Positions 6,621 to 15,644 are shown, counted from the first letter of the stretch. The stretch: DNA of 64,000 nt from Streptomyces sp. ISL-98 (GCF_018614055.1 NZ_JAGGPB010000048.1:1-64000), one strand, 5' to 3'. The notes: generated from the letters alone by a model not told the origin. Numbers and translations are program-made.

Positions 6621-8576
6621 TCACTCCACGTGCAGCCACTTCGCCTCCGACGGCGTGCCCTCCACGTCCGTGACGAAGAGCATGTACCAGCCGGGCGGCA
6701 CCAGCGACTTGTCGCCCGGCACCTCCACCGTCACCTCGCCCTTGCCCTTCGTCAGGGCGAGTTCGATCGAGCGCTGCTCGACGTCCGTGTTGTGGGTGAC
6801 CGCGCTGGGCCGCATCAGCCGGGCCCGCGCGATCCGCTCGGGATGGGCGGTCTTGTACGTCGCCCTGTTCTGCGGGCCCAGCTCGCGCGGCCCCTGTCCG
6901 AGCGCCGGCCGCAGCGACTTGTCCCGGTAGAGATACGGCGGCGTGTAAATCTCCATCCGCTGCTCGAACTTGCCGAGCTTGGTGTTGCTCTTGTCGCCGA
7001 AGAGGGAGTCCGAGCCGAAGGTGACGACGCGGCCGTCGGGCAGCAGCAGCGCCTCGGAGTGGTAGTTGCGCCCGACCCTCGGCTCGGCCGCGGCCCTGAA
7101 CTCGTTCCTCTTCGGGTCGTAGAACTGCGCCTTGAGGATGTTGCTGGCGCCCCGCCCCCGGTAGTCACTCGACCCGCCGCTCGTGAAGACCGAATCGTCC
7201 GGCATGATCACGCTGTTCAAGTACCTGGTCCCCTGCGGGAGTTGGGGCCCGTCCCTGAAAGCCGGACTGTCCTCCTTCAGGTCAATGATCGCCGTACGGC
7301 CCGTCGCCTTGTCGGACTCGCCGACTCCTCCGCCGCCGAGGATCATCACCCTCTGGTCCTGCGCGGGCGGCAGGACGAGCGAGGCCGACGTCTCGGTCTG
7401 ATCGAGGTCGGTGAGACCGCCGACCTTCTTGAAGGTGTTGGTCGCCAGGTCCCAGATCCCGGGCAGGCGCCCCTTTTCGGCGGGCCCGTACCCGGCGTTG
7501 GACCCGGAGTAGAACAGCTTGCCACCCTTGGTGAGGAAGAGCGCGGGATACGTCGGGAAGTACCGGAAGGGTGCCTTGGACCACTTCTTCGTCCTGGGGT
7601 TGTAGTACTCGTTGTCGCCCGGGAGGATCGCGCCGACGTCGTCGAGCCCGGAGACGGCCAGCACCTTGCCGTCCTGGAGGGTGACCAGCGTCGGGTACCA
7701 GCGGGCCTCCTTCATCGGGTCGACGGGTACGTATTTCTCCGCCCTGGGGTCGAATTCGTACGCCGCCTTGATCCCCTGGAAGTCCTGCTTCTCCATGGTG
7801 ATCTCCTGGGCGATCCCGTACGCATTGGCGGCGTCGTCGCCCTTCAGCCCCTCGATCTCGTACTGCGCGGCCTTCTTGGTGACCCCCTGCAGCCCCTCCT
7901 TGACGGCCTCGACGAAGACCCGGGCCTCGGCCGCGACGACCTTCGTCCTCCAGGGCATCATCCGCCCGTTCTTGGCGTAAGTGATCTCGGACTCGCGCTT
8001 GGCCTTCGGCACGGTCACGTCGAACTTCGAGACGTACGTCCCCCCGGAAGGCGAGTGGAAGCGGGTGCCCTTCTTGAACGTCATGGGCTTGTCCGGGCTC
8101 TCGTTCTTCACCCGCATCCCGCCGCCGGCCCGCATGACCTTGTCGCCGAGCACCTCGTAGCGGGCGGTGCCGCCCGCCACCAGGAGGCGCCCGTCGGGGA
8201 GTTGGGAGTGTCCGGCGCAGAAGAAGTCTTCGGGCGTGGGCACCAGCTTGAAGGAGTCGTCCGCCGGGTTCCACAGGACGGTGTCGAAGGAACCCTCGTC
8301 GAACTTCTTCTGGTCGTTGCCGGAGCCCGCGATGATCAGCACCTTGCCCGTGTGGAGCAGGGCCGCGTGGATCGCGTTCGTACGGTATTCCTTCGGAATG
8401 TCGACGGTGTGCCAGGAGCCGTACCGCGCCTTGTAGGCGGGCTGGGCGATCTTGTACGCGTGGTACTTCTCCTCGGCGAACGAGAGCACGGCCGGAGCGT
8501 TGAGACCGGCGAGCACCACCACCGCGCCGCTGCCGAGGAGTGTCTTCTTGAACTTCTTCGTCGGCCGGTAGTCCAT
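6621..8576 (-). CDS. glxA: GlxA-type copper radical (galactose oxidase-like) oxidase
   Basis: A 651-residue protein with an uncleaved-looking N-terminal membrane anchor (residues about 12-33), a kelch beta-propeller and a C-terminal DUF1929 domain. Expected cofactor residues are present: Cys120 in FFCAGH and Tyr294 in ARWYPT (the cross-linked Cys-Tyr pair), the axial Tyr-His in GRNYHSEALLL, and the last copper His in AVTHNTDVEQRSI. In S. lividans GlxA oxidises the CslA-made glucan at hyphal tips and is needed for normal morphology. The AAAGGAGC ribosome site lies inside the end of cslA and only three bases separate the genes, so they form one operon. Confidence 0.93.
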   Translation of the reverse strand: MDYRPTKKFKKTLLGSGAVVVLAGLNAPAVLSFAEEKYHAYKIAQPAYKARYGSWHTVDIPKEYRTNAIHAALLHTGKVLIIAGSGNDQKKFDEGSFDTVLWNPADDSFKLVPTPEDFFCAGHSQLPDGRLLVAGGTARYEVLGDKVMRAGGGMRVKNESPDKPMTFKKGTRFHSPSGGTYVSKFDVTVPKAKRESEITYAKNGRMMPWRTKVVAAEARVFVEAVKEGLQGVTKKAAQYEIEGLKGDDAANAYGIAQEITMEKQDFQGIKAAYEFDPRAEKYVPVDPMKEARWYPTLVTLQDGKVLAVSGLDDVGAILPGDNEYYNPRTKKWSKAPFRYFPTYPALFLTKGGKLFYSGSNAGYGPAEKGRLPGIWDLATNTFKKVGGLTDLDQTETSASLVLPPAQDQRVMILGGGGVGESDKATGRTAIIDLKEDSPAFRDGPQLPQGTRYLNSVIMPDDSVFTSGGSSDYRGRGASNILKAQFYDPKRNEFRAAAEPRVGRNYHSEALLLPDGRVVTFGSDSLFGDKSNTKLGKFEQRMEIYTPPYLYRDKSLRPALGQGPRELGPQNRATYKTAHPERIARARLMRPSAVTHNTDVEQRSIELALTKGKGEVTVEVPGDKSLVPPGWYMLFVTDVEGTPSEAKWLHVE

Positions 8577-8579
8577 GCG

Positions 8580-10358
8580 TCAGCTCCTTTCGGTCGTCGT
8601 GGCGAACGCGGGCTCCGGCTCCTCACCCTGTGTTCTTCTCGTGCCGCTCGTGCCGCTCGTGCCGACGACGACCGCGGCCCTGCCGCGGCGCGCACGCAAC
8701 GAGGTCCAACACCAGACGCCGACCGGCGCGAGAGCGATGATCAGCGCGAGTACGGACCAGGTGCGCATCGCCGCATGGGTGTGGCCGTAGTGGAAGGAAG
8801 CGACCAGCGAGACGGTCAGCACCGCGGCCCAGAAGAGGTGGATGCGGAAGGTCATCAGCCGGTCGGGGCTGGCCTCGCCGCCCTTGGGCGTGACCACGAA
8901 CCTGCCCCGGGTGCGCAGCAGCGCCGAGACGAGCGACTTGGCGTAGACCGGCGCGCAGAGCGCGGACATCACCATGCCCGCGAGTCCCCCCGAACCCGCG
9001 GGCTCGTGCGGCGATACGTTGTGCCGCCGATTCCACAGGTAAAGCCCGACCTGGAGGGCCGCGGCGTCGCTGTAGAGCATCAGCCACACCGAGGAGGAGA
9101 CCTGGGTGCCGGAGGCCCCGAACCACAGGAACAGGACGCAGCTGAGGATGCCGAGCAGCCAGTTGACGGCGGTCATCGGGTAGTACACGAGCATCAGCGT
9201 GTACGTCAGCAAGCGACCCGGCGGCACCCGGAACGGCGCCTTCCAGTACTGCCGGAAAAGGGTCTCGTACGTCCCGCGGGACCAGCGCATCTGCTGTGTG
9301 AAGAAGTCGGTCCACGAGGCGGGCCCCTCACCGACGGCCAGCACGTCCGGGGTGTACACGGAACGCCAGAAGTGCCCGGTGACCGGGTTCTTCCTGCGGT
9401 GCAGCTCGAAGCCGGTGGCCATGTCCTCGGTGATCGAGTCGTAGAGGCCGCCGACCTGCATGAGCGCGGTGACGCGTACGACGTTGTTGGTGCCGACGAA
9501 CATGGGGGCGCCATAGCGGTTGCCGGCCCGCTGGATCAGTGCGTGGAAGAGGAATTGCTGCGACTCGGCCGCCTTGGTGACGCACTCGCTGTAGTTCCCG
9601 TACACCTGCGGTCCGACGACGAAGGCCACGTCCGGGTCGCGGAAGTAACCGAGCATCCGTTCGAGGAAGTTGGGGAGCGGGACGTGGTCGGTGTCGACGG
9701 AGGCGAAGAAGTCGTACGCGTGACCGTGCATGGCGAGCCAGGCGTTGTAGTTGCCGTGCTTGGTCTTCGTCCGGTGCGGGCCCTTCTTCCTGTTCCACTC
9801 GGGTACGCCGCAGCGGGTGAAGTGCCGTATGCCCAGCTCCACGCAGAGCGTCTTGGCCTGTACGCCGTCGCCCTCGTCGAGGAGCCATATGTCGAGCGGC
9901 CCGTCGTGCCGGAGCCGGACCGCGCCTTCGAGCGTGGCCCGCAGCATCGCGATCGGTTCTTTGCCGGGCACGTACGTGGTGAGGAACGCGACCCGGGTGC
10001 CGCGCTCGGGAGTCACTGGTATGGGGTCCCTGGCGACCAGCGTGGCGTGTGCGACCGACACCACGTTGACCAGCATGAAAAACATGATCAGCCCGATCGC
10101 GAGCAGCATCACGAAGTCGAGATGTACCAGCCAGCGGTCGCCGCCCTCACGCTTGGTCCATTGGGTGGGCCAGACCAGGTAGACCAGGAGGACGGCCGAG
10201 AGGAGCGGTGCCAGGATCATCAGCAGCACGGCGCGTATTCGGCGCGGCTCCTGGGACATGAGGCTCCGATACCGCACGCGATAGGGGCCGGGGCCGGGCT
10301 CCGATATCGGCCCGGCGAGCAGGCTGTGAGTCTCGTAGTCGTAGCCCTCCGGTCGCAC
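8580..10358 (-). CDS. cslA: Cellulose synthase-like glycosyltransferase 2
   Basis: A 592-residue GT2 membrane synthase. Two N-terminal membrane segments (about 42-62 and 80-102) precede the catalytic loop, and several more follow it. Processive-synthase motifs are complete: DEGD (161-164), DTD (222-224), TED (310-312) and QQMRW (355-359, the QxxRW motif). It makes a beta-glucan at the growing tip, in concert with Scy/DivIVA-type polarity proteins in Streptomyces. The start is GTG at 10358, preceded by GGAGG five bases away. It is the first gene of the operon with glxA. Confidence 0.93.
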   Translation of the reverse strand: MRPEGYDYETHSLLAGPISEPGPGPYRVRYRSLMSQEPRRIRAVLLMILAPLLSAVLLVYLVWPTQWTKREGGDRWLVHLDFVMLLAIGLIMFFMLVNVVSVAHATLVARDPIPVTPERGTRVAFLTTYVPGKEPIAMLRATLEGAVRLRHDGPLDIWLLDEGDGVQAKTLCVELGIRHFTRCGVPEWNRKKGPHRTKTKHGNYNAWLAMHGHAYDFFASVDTDHVPLPNFLERMLGYFRDPDVAFVVGPQVYGNYSECVTKAAESQQFLFHALIQRAGNRYGAPMFVGTNNVVRVTALMQVGGLYDSITEDMATGFELHRRKNPVTGHFWRSVYTPDVLAVGEGPASWTDFFTQQMRWSRGTYETLFRQYWKAPFRVPPGRLLTYTLMLVYYPMTAVNWLLGILSCVLFLWFGASGTQVSSSVWLMLYSDAAALQVGLYLWNRRHNVSPHEPAGSGGLAGMVMSALCAPVYAKSLVSALLRTRGRFVVTPKGGEASPDRLMTFRIHLFWAAVLTVSLVASFHYGHTHAAMRTWSVLALIIALAPVGVWCWTSLRARRGRAAVVVGTSGTSGTRRTQGEEPEPAFATTTERS

Positions 10359-10472
10359 AGTGCCTCCAACTGTCGAGCTGCCCCGATACCCCTACAGAAG
10401 GGGAGATTTGTCGGCGTGTCGAACCAAGGGCGTCCGAGCGGGCGGTTTTGCCTGTCGCGCAGGCACGACAAA

Positions 10473-10500
10473 GCCCCCGACCGCTAGCGCGGTCGGGGGC
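10473..10500 (-). terminator. Intrinsic terminator, 12-bp perfect stem
   Basis: GCCCCCGACCGC pairs exactly with GCGGTCGGGGGC around a four-base loop (TAGC). On the minus strand the stem is followed by TTTGTCG. It terminates the DUF3817/thiamine-binding operon, which ends 27 bases upstream of the stem, and isolates it from cslA. Confidence 0.85.
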
Positions 10501-10526
10501 GGCGTCGGCCGGCGTCGGCAGCCGGA

Positions 10527-10820
10527 TCAGGCGCTCAGGTGGCGCTCCACCGTTTCGACCTTGGAGGTCAGGCCGTCGGTGACTCCGGGGCGTACATCGG
10601 CCTTGAGAACCAGGGAGACGCGCGGGGCGCGGGCCTCGACGGCGGCCACGGCACGCTTGACGACGTCCATCACTTCATCCCACTCGCCCTCGATGGACGT
10701 AAACATCGCATCGGTGCGGTTCGGCAGCCCCGACTCGCGTACCACGCGGACGGCGTCGGCGACGTACTCGCCCACGTCCTCGCCGACACCCAGCGGGGAG
10801 ACGGAGAAGGCGACGATCAT
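10527..10820 (-). CDS. MTH1187-family thiamine-binding protein
   Basis: A 97-residue protein (MIVAFSVSPLG start; C-terminus KVETVERHLSA) with a ferredoxin-like fold typical of the MTH1187/YkoF group. Family members bind thiamine or its hydroxymethylpyrimidine part and form tetramers; the physiological role is unclear. The start at 10820 was preferred over upstream starts because it overlaps the DUF3817 stop by four bases (ATGA) and begins exactly where the conserved domain begins. It is the second gene of a two-gene operon. Confidence 0.85.
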   Translation of the reverse strand: MIVAFSVSPLGVGEDVGEYVADAVRVVRESGLPNRTDAMFTSIEGEWDEVMDVVKRAVAAVEARAPRVSLVLKADVRPGVTDGLTSKVETVERHLSA

Positions 10821-11170
10821 GCGCCGACCACGCCTTCCTGGCGGGCACGCCCGGCGATGATCGCGTCCTCGGCCTCGCGCTTGAGGCCGCGGTCGGCGAA
10901 GAAGCCGCCGGTCGGCAGGACGGACATCGCGAAGTAGAAGGCTGCGGTCTTCAGCGGCCACTTGGCGCGGTTCCAGGCGTCCGCCCAGAAGAGGACGTAC
11001 AGGACGAAGAGCAGACCGTGCACCGCGCCCATGACCGGGACCGCGTTGAATTCCGTCGTGCGCTTGAGCACCGAGCAGACGAGCAGCAGCAGGAAGGAAA
11101 CCGCCTCGGGCATGGAGACCAGGCGGAGGCGGCGGAGTGCGGAAGCGGTCTTGATGTCCACGGAGGGCAA
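10817..11170 (-). CDS. DUF3817 membrane protein (copy 2)
   Basis: A 117-residue protein with three hydrophobic segments and the family landmarks AVHGLLFVLYVLF, NRAKWP, and FFADRGLKREAED. Its relatedness to the copy at 4373-4699 is clear in the HGxLF-x2-YVxF and AKWP elements. It overlaps the thiamine-binding gene by four bases, so it is coupled to it. It is divergent from the AIM24 cluster. Function is unknown. Confidence 0.82.
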   Translation of the reverse strand: MPSVDIKTASALRRLRLVSMPEAVSFLLLLVCSVLKRTTEFNAVPVMGAVHGLLFVLYVLFWADAWNRAKWPLKTAAFYFAMSVLPTGGFFADRGLKREAEDAIIAGRARQEGVVGA

Positions 11171-11283
11171 CCTTCGTAGTCGCGGAAAACGGTCACTGTC
11201 GATCTTGTGAACGGACGCACAAGCTCGGCCCCCATTGTGACAGCCACGCCCTGCGCCCCTTTATCAGGGTCGCGCCCACGGGA

Positions 11284-11289
11284 TACCGT
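11284..11289 (+). promoter_or_regulatory. Candidate -10 of the AIM24 operon (leaderless)
   Basis: TACCGT (TANNNT pattern) ends seven bases before the GTG at 11297. There is no Shine-Dalgarno site in the intervening bases. No convincing -35 is visible. Confidence 0.35.
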
Positions 11290-11296
11290 CACCTCC

Positions 11297-11935
11297 GTGG
11301 CTCAGTTCCGACTCCAAGGCAGCAAGGTGCTCGCCGTCGACATGACCGGCGACGCCGTCAAAGCGAAAAACGGCTCGATGGTCGCGTACGACGGCCAGAT
11401 GGCCTTCAAGAAGATGTCCGGCGGCGGTGAGGGCGTGCGCGGCATGGTGACGCGCCGACTCACCGGCGAGCAGATGACCGTGATGGAGGTGAAGGGCCAC
11501 GGCACCTGCTATTTCGCCGACCGCGCGAGCGAGATCAGTCTCGTATCGCTCCACGGCGAGAAGCTGTACGTGGAGTCCAGCAATCTCCTCTGTACGGACG
11601 CGGGTCTGCGCACCGGCACCTCATTCACGGGGCTGCGCGGCGGCGCGACCGGCAACGGTCTGTTCACCACGACCGTGGAAGGCAGCGGCCAGGCGGCGAT
11701 CATGTCGGACGGCCCGGCGGTCGTCCTGCGCGTCTCCTCCCAGTACCCGCTCCAGGTCGACCCGGGTGCGTACATCGCGCACCAGGGGAACCTCCAGCAG
11801 CATTTCCAGTCCGGTGTGAACTTCCGCACGCTCATCGGTGAGGGCTCGGGCGAGGCGTTCCAGATCCGTTTCGAGGGCGAGGGTCTCGTCTACGTGCAGC
11901 CCAGCGAGCGCAACACCATCGGGGGCGACGTCTGA
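11297..11935 (+). CDS. AIM24-family protein 1
   Basis: A 212-residue protein beginning VAQFRLQGSKVL from GTG 11297. The frame stays open further upstream, but the conserved family start is at this GTG. The whole length is an AIM24/TRAP-like beta-sandwich with repeated GxGxxxF and GLFTT elements (GNGLFTTTVEGSGQAA) and ends with the GEGLVYVQPSER motif. Mitochondrial AIM24 acts in inner-membrane organisation; bacterial members have no established function. It is the first of three tandem homologues. One base separates its TGA from the next ATG. Confidence 0.85.
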   Translation: MAQFRLQGSKVLAVDMTGDAVKAKNGSMVAYDGQMAFKKMSGGGEGVRGMVTRRLTGEQMTVMEVKGHGTCYFADRASEISLVSLHGEKLYVESSNLLCTDAGLRTGTSFTGLRGGATGNGLFTTTVEGSGQAAIMSDGPAVVLRVSSQYPLQVDPGAYIAHQGNLQQHFQSGVNFRTLIGEGSGEAFQIRFEGEGLVYVQPSERNTIGGDV

Positions 11936-11936
11936 C

Positions 11937-12587
11937 ATGCCGTTCACCGAGATCAATTCCCGCATGGTCGAGGCACAAATCGCGCCCGGCCAGAAATTGT
12001 TCAGCCAGCGCGGCGCGATGCTCGCGTACAAGGGCGACGTCTCCTTCACGCCCAACATCCAGGGCGGCCAGGGCGGCGTCATGTCCATGATCGGCCGCCG
12101 GGTGGCCGACGAGGCGACCCCGCTCATGACGGTCGAGGGTTCGGGCACGGTGGTCTTCGGCCACGGCGGCCACCACATCCAGGTGATCAACCTGGCCGGC
12201 GACACCCTCTACGTCGAGGCGGACCGCCTCCTGGCCTTCGACGGCACCCTCACCCAGGGCACGATGTTCATGGGCTCGCAGGGCGGCGTCATGGGCATGG
12301 TGCGCGGCCAGGTCACGGGCCAGGGCCTGTTCACGACCACCCTCAAGGGCCACGGCGCGGTAGCAGTGATGGCTCACGGCGGCGTGATCGAGCTCCCCAT
12401 CACCCCGCAGCGCCCGGTGCATGTCGACCCGCAGGCGTACGTCGCGCACCACGGCGACGTACGCAACAAGCTCTCCACCGCACTCGGCTGGCGCGACATG
12501 GTGGGCCGCGGCTCCGGCGAGGCGTTCCAGCTGGAGCTGTCCGGCAATGGCGCGGTGTACGTACAGGCCTCGGAGGAAAAGCTGTGA
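11937..12587 (+). CDS. AIM24-family protein 2
   Basis: A 216-residue AIM24 protein starting at ATG 11937 (MPFTEINSRMVEAQI). It has the family pattern GQKLFSQRGAMLAYKGDV, two Met/Gly-rich strands (QGGVMSMIGRR and QGGVMGMVRGQ), GQGLFTTTLKGHG, and the terminal GNGAVYVQASEEKL. It shares the GLFTTT and VYVQ elements with protein 1, so the genes arose by tandem duplication. Its TGA overlaps the next gene's GTG. Confidence 0.87.
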   Translation: MPFTEINSRMVEAQIAPGQKLFSQRGAMLAYKGDVSFTPNIQGGQGGVMSMIGRRVADEATPLMTVEGSGTVVFGHGGHHIQVINLAGDTLYVEADRLLAFDGTLTQGTMFMGSQGGVMGMVRGQVTGQGLFTTTLKGHGAVAVMAHGGVIELPITPQRPVHVDPQAYVAHHGDVRNKLSTALGWRDMVGRGSGEAFQLELSGNGAVYVQASEEKL

Positions 12588-13384
12588 ACACCCCCATGCC
12601 CGCAGGCCCTGTCGTCTTCGACCCGCACACCCTCCCCTCCGACGACAACGTCAACGCGTACACCTTCTGCGTGGAGCTCAAGGGGAGCCAGTGGTTCCTC
12701 CAAAAGGGCAAGATGATCGCCTACTACGGGCAGATCGACTTCAACGGCATCGGCCACGGCCGTTTCGACCGTCTCCTGCGCACCAGCTTCCACTCGCCGC
12801 TGCACGCGAGCGACTGGGTGGTGGCGGAGGGTCAGGGCAAGATGCTGCTCGCGGACCGCGCGTTCGACGTCAACAGCTTCGACCTCGACAACGGCAACCT
12901 CACCATCCGCTCCGGCAACCTTCTGGCGTACGAGCCGACGCTTGCCCTGAAGCAGTCGATCGTCCCCGGCTTCCTGACCCTCATCGGCACAGGCAAGTTC
13001 GTGGCGGCCTCCAACGGCCCGGTGGTCTTCATGGAGCCGCCGATCCGCGTGGACCCGCAGGCCCTGGTCGGCTGGGCGGACTGCCCGTCGCCCTGCCACC
13101 ACTACGACCACGGGTACATGACCGGCGTCATGGGCGGAATCCGGTCACTCACCGGCCTCGGCGGCACGTCGGGCGAGGAGCACCAGTTCGAGTTCGTGGG
13201 AGCGGGAACCGTACTGCTCCAGTCCACCGAACTCCTGATGACAGAGCAGGCCACGGGCACGACCCCGCACGAGCCGGGCGTACCGGGCGGAGGCGGCGGA
13301 CCGGGCTCCGGCCAGGGTCAACACGGGGCCGCACCGCGTCTTCCCGGTCAGCTGGGGGACCTCCAGCGTCGCTTCGGCCTGTGA
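12584..13384 (+). CDS. AIM24-family protein 3 with Gly-rich tail
   Basis: A 266-residue protein starting at GTG 12584, overlapping the previous stop (GTGA). The AIM24 fold covers about residues 20-225 (KGSQWFLQKGKMIAYYG near the start; HQFEFVGAGTVLLQSTE at the end). A Gly/Pro-rich linker (PGGGGGPGSGQGQHG) and a short basic end follow, absent from the two upstream paralogues. It also has an inserted CPSPCHHYDHGY segment rich in Cys and His that could bind metal. Function is unknown. The three genes are clearly one translational unit. Confidence 0.85.
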   Translation: MNTPMPAGPVVFDPHTLPSDDNVNAYTFCVELKGSQWFLQKGKMIAYYGQIDFNGIGHGRFDRLLRTSFHSPLHASDWVVAEGQGKMLLADRAFDVNSFDLDNGNLTIRSGNLLAYEPTLALKQSIVPGFLTLIGTGKFVAASNGPVVFMEPPIRVDPQALVGWADCPSPCHHYDHGYMTGVMGGIRSLTGLGGTSGEEHQFEFVGAGTVLLQSTELLMTEQATGTTPHEPGVPGGGGGPGSGQGQHGAAPRLPGQLGDLQRRFGL

Positions 13385-13488
13385 GCGGTAGTCTGCAGAG
13401 TGTGACGTCGAACGCCTGCGCCCCTTCTGCGCGCCGGTCGTGCCGGGCGTCACACTCCGCGACTTCGTCCAGCATTCAACTTCTTAGG

Positions 13489-13494
13489 TAGAAT
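13489..13494 (+). promoter_or_regulatory. -10 of a leaderless MarR transcript
   Basis: TAGAAT lies six bases before the ATG at 13501, with no Shine-Dalgarno site in between. It overlaps the short inverted repeat TTCT-N5-AGAA (13481-13493), which could be an autoregulatory MarR site. A -35 is not clear. Confidence 0.5.
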
Positions 13495-13500
13495 CCATAC

Positions 13501-13977
13501 ATGGAGACCGAGACGGCCACCCCCTGGCTGACCGATGCAGAGCAGTGCGCCTGGCGCACCTACTTGGATGCCAATCGGCTGCTGACCTACCAACTCGAAA
13601 AGGACCTTCAGCCGTACGGGCTGACGATGAACGACTACGAGATCCTGGTCAACCTCTCCGAGTCCGAGGAACGCCGGCTGCGAATGAGCGACCTCGCGGC
13701 CGCCACGCTTCAGTCCAAGAGCCGCCTCTCCCACCAGATCACGCGCATGGAGAACGCGGGGCTGGTCCGCAGGGAGAACTGCGAGTCCGACAGGCGGGGC
13801 CTGTACGCCGTCCTCACCGACGAGGGCAGCGAGACGATGCAGAAGGTCGCGCCGCACCACGTGGAGTCGGTGCGCAAGCACTTCATCGGCATGCTGGCCC
13901 CCGAGGCGCTGGCCGACATGAAGGCGTCGCTGACCCCGGTGGTAGACCAACTACGCGGCCGCCGCGGCAGGTCCTGA
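13501..13977 (+). CDS. MarR-family transcriptional regulator 2
   Basis: A 158-residue winged-helix protein with N-terminal dimerisation helix WRTYLDANRLLTYQLEKDL, recognition region RMSDLAAATLQSKSRLSHQ (about residues 60-78), and wing CESDRRGLYAVLT with the conserved Asp and Arg. It follows the AIM24 genes on the same strand but has its own leaderless-type promoter. Its targets are not apparent from the sequence. Confidence 0.9.
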   Translation: METETATPWLTDAEQCAWRTYLDANRLLTYQLEKDLQPYGLTMNDYEILVNLSESEERRLRMSDLAAATLQSKSRLSHQITRMENAGLVRRENCESDRRGLYAVLTDEGSETMQKVAPHHVESVRKHFIGMLAPEALADMKASLTPVVDQLRGRRGRS

Positions 13978-14150
13978 CCCCCCTGCGCGCGCCGGCACCA
14001 CAAACCCCGGGGAGCCGCCACTCCCCACCACCCCGAACAGCGAACCCCGGCAGCCCCCTCCCCCCAACGCACCCCTGACACGACCCGGCAGGGGGGCCAC
14101 TCGGGCTACGGCACGCTGAAGCACCCACGGGAGACGTTCACATCCCGCAA

Positions 14151-14166
14151 CTCCCTGAAAAGGGAG
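14151..14166. terminator. Weak hairpin between convergent genes
   Basis: CTCCCT-GAAA-AGGGAG is a perfect six-base-pair stem. A larger imperfect GC-rich stem (CTGCCCGCC pairing with GGCGGGCGCAG, about 14180-14207) lies just before the histidine kinase stop. One or both probably end transcription of the MarR gene and the kinase operon. The rest of 13978-14210 shows nothing recognisable. Confidence 0.4.
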
Positions 14167-14210
14167 GGCGGGTGGGACGCGCTGCCCGCCGCGGGCGGGC
14201 GCAGCTCAGC

Positions 14211-15644
14211 TCAGCCTCCCGCCACCGGCAGCCGCAGCGCGAACACCGCACCCCCAGTGCCACGAGCCCCGCGCTCCGCCTCCGCCACCGTCAGCGTCCC
14301 CCCGTGCCGCTCCGCCACATCGCGCGCGATGGCCAGGCCCAGCCCCGCGCCGCCGTCGTCGCGACTCCGCGCATCGTCGAGCCGTACGAACCGCTCAAAG
14401 ATCCGCTCCCGCTCCTCCACCGGCACCCCGCCCCCGTCGTCGGCGACCTCCACCACCACAGCCGCACCCTCACGCCGCACAGTCACCTCCACCGAACTCC
14501 GCGCATGACGCTGCGCGTTGTCCAGCAGATTCCCCAGTACCCGCGCCAACTGCCCGCGTGATCCCTCCACTTCGGCCTCGCCCGCCCGTATGTTCACCGC
14601 CACCGGCAGCCGGTCCGAACGCTGAGAGACCTCCTCCCGTACGAGCGCCGCCACATCGATCCGCCCCTGCCCCGGCCGCTCCCCCGCGTCCAGCCGGGCG
14701 AGCAGCAGCAGGTCGGCGGCGAGCCCCTGAAGCCGTACGGTGTCACGCACCGCACCTTCCACATCCAGCAACTCGGGGTGCGCGGAGCCCACTTCGAGCT
14801 GCGTGCGCAGTGAAGCGATCGGGCTGCGCAGCTCGTGCGACGCGTCGGCGACGAACCGCCGCTGGCGTTCCACCGACGCCTCCAGCGCCGCGAGCGTCTC
14901 GTTGGTGGTCACGGCGAGCCGCGCCACCTCATCGTGCGCGTCCGGTTCCGGAACCCGCCGGGACAGGTCCTCCGAGGCGGTGATCGCGGCCATCTCCCGC
15001 CGGATGCCCTCCACCGGCCGCAGCGCCCGCCGTGTCACCAGCCAGGTCACGCCGCCCACGACCACAAGCAGCAGCGGCAGCCCGATCAGCATGGCCTCGC
15101 GCACCGTACCGACCGCGTCCTGCTCGGTGGCCAGGGGCGCACCCGCGTACACCGTGACGGTCTGCCCCTGGGGTGCGGTCGCCTCGACGGCGGCGAAGCG
15201 GTAGTCGGCCCGCTCGCCGTCCACCGTGGCGCTGCCGGACGACATCCGAGGATCGTCCCCGGACACTTCGCCGCGCCCCGGGTCGTCATCATCGTCGTCG
15301 TCATCACCCACCGGCTCCCCAGAACCGCCGGCCCGCACCGCCGGACTCCCGGCCCCCTCGATCGCCTCCAGATCCTCGCTGACGGCGACCACACGCCTGC
15401 CCTCGTCAACAACCTGCACAGGACGGTCGTCGGGCAGGTCCAGCCCGCCGTACGCATGCCCCAGGGCCACCTGAGAAGCCACATCCCGCGCGTCGACCTC
15501 GGCCTGAAGTTCCGCCTGGTCGGTCAGATTGGCCCGCAGGACCAACAGCACAGCCAGCCCCGCAGCGACCAGCGCCACCGCGACCACCACGGTCGCGCCG
15601 AGCGAGGCCCTCGCCCGTACGGACCCGAAGAGCCGCCGCATCAT
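14211..15644 (-). CDS. Sensor histidine kinase with poly-Asp sensor loop
   Basis: A 477-residue membrane kinase: membrane segment 1 (about 14-37), extracytoplasmic sensor (38-183), membrane segment 2 (184-205), HAMP (206-258), HisKA with phospho-acceptor His270 in ADASHELRSP, then HATPase (N-box NLLDNAQRHA, G1 VADDGGGVP, G2 GAGLGLAIARDV). The sensor carries eight consecutive Asp residues (114-121) plus further acidic stretches, suggesting cation sensing. It overlaps the response regulator by four bases. A secreted Asp-rich PepSY protein is encoded divergently. Confidence 0.92.
   Translation of the reverse strand: MMRRLFGSVRARASLGATVVVAVALVAAGLAVLLVLRANLTDQAELQAEVDARDVASQVALGHAYGGLDLPDDRPVQVVDEGRRVVAVSEDLEAIEGAGSPAVRAGGSGEPVGDDDDDDDDPGRGEVSGDDPRMSSGSATVDGERADYRFAAVEATAPQGQTVTVYAGAPLATEQDAVGTVREAMLIGLPLLLVVVGGVTWLVTRRALRPVEGIRREMAAITASEDLSRRVPEPDAHDEVARLAVTTNETLAALEASVERQRRFVADASHELRSPIASLRTQLEVGSAHPELLDVEGAVRDTVRLQGLAADLLLLARLDAGERPGQGRIDVAALVREEVSQRSDRLPVAVNIRAGEAEVEGSRGQLARVLGNLLDNAQRHARSSVEVTVRREGAAVVVEVADDGGGVPVEERERIFERFVRLDDARSRDDGGAGLGLAIARDVAERHGGTLTVAEAERGARGTGGAVFALRLPVAGG

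Noticed and set aside
6630..10487. 1285-codon open frame on the plus strand
   Set aside because: It is antisense to glxA and cslA, with arginine/glycine-rich non-protein composition; it reflects high GC in the third codon position of the real genes.
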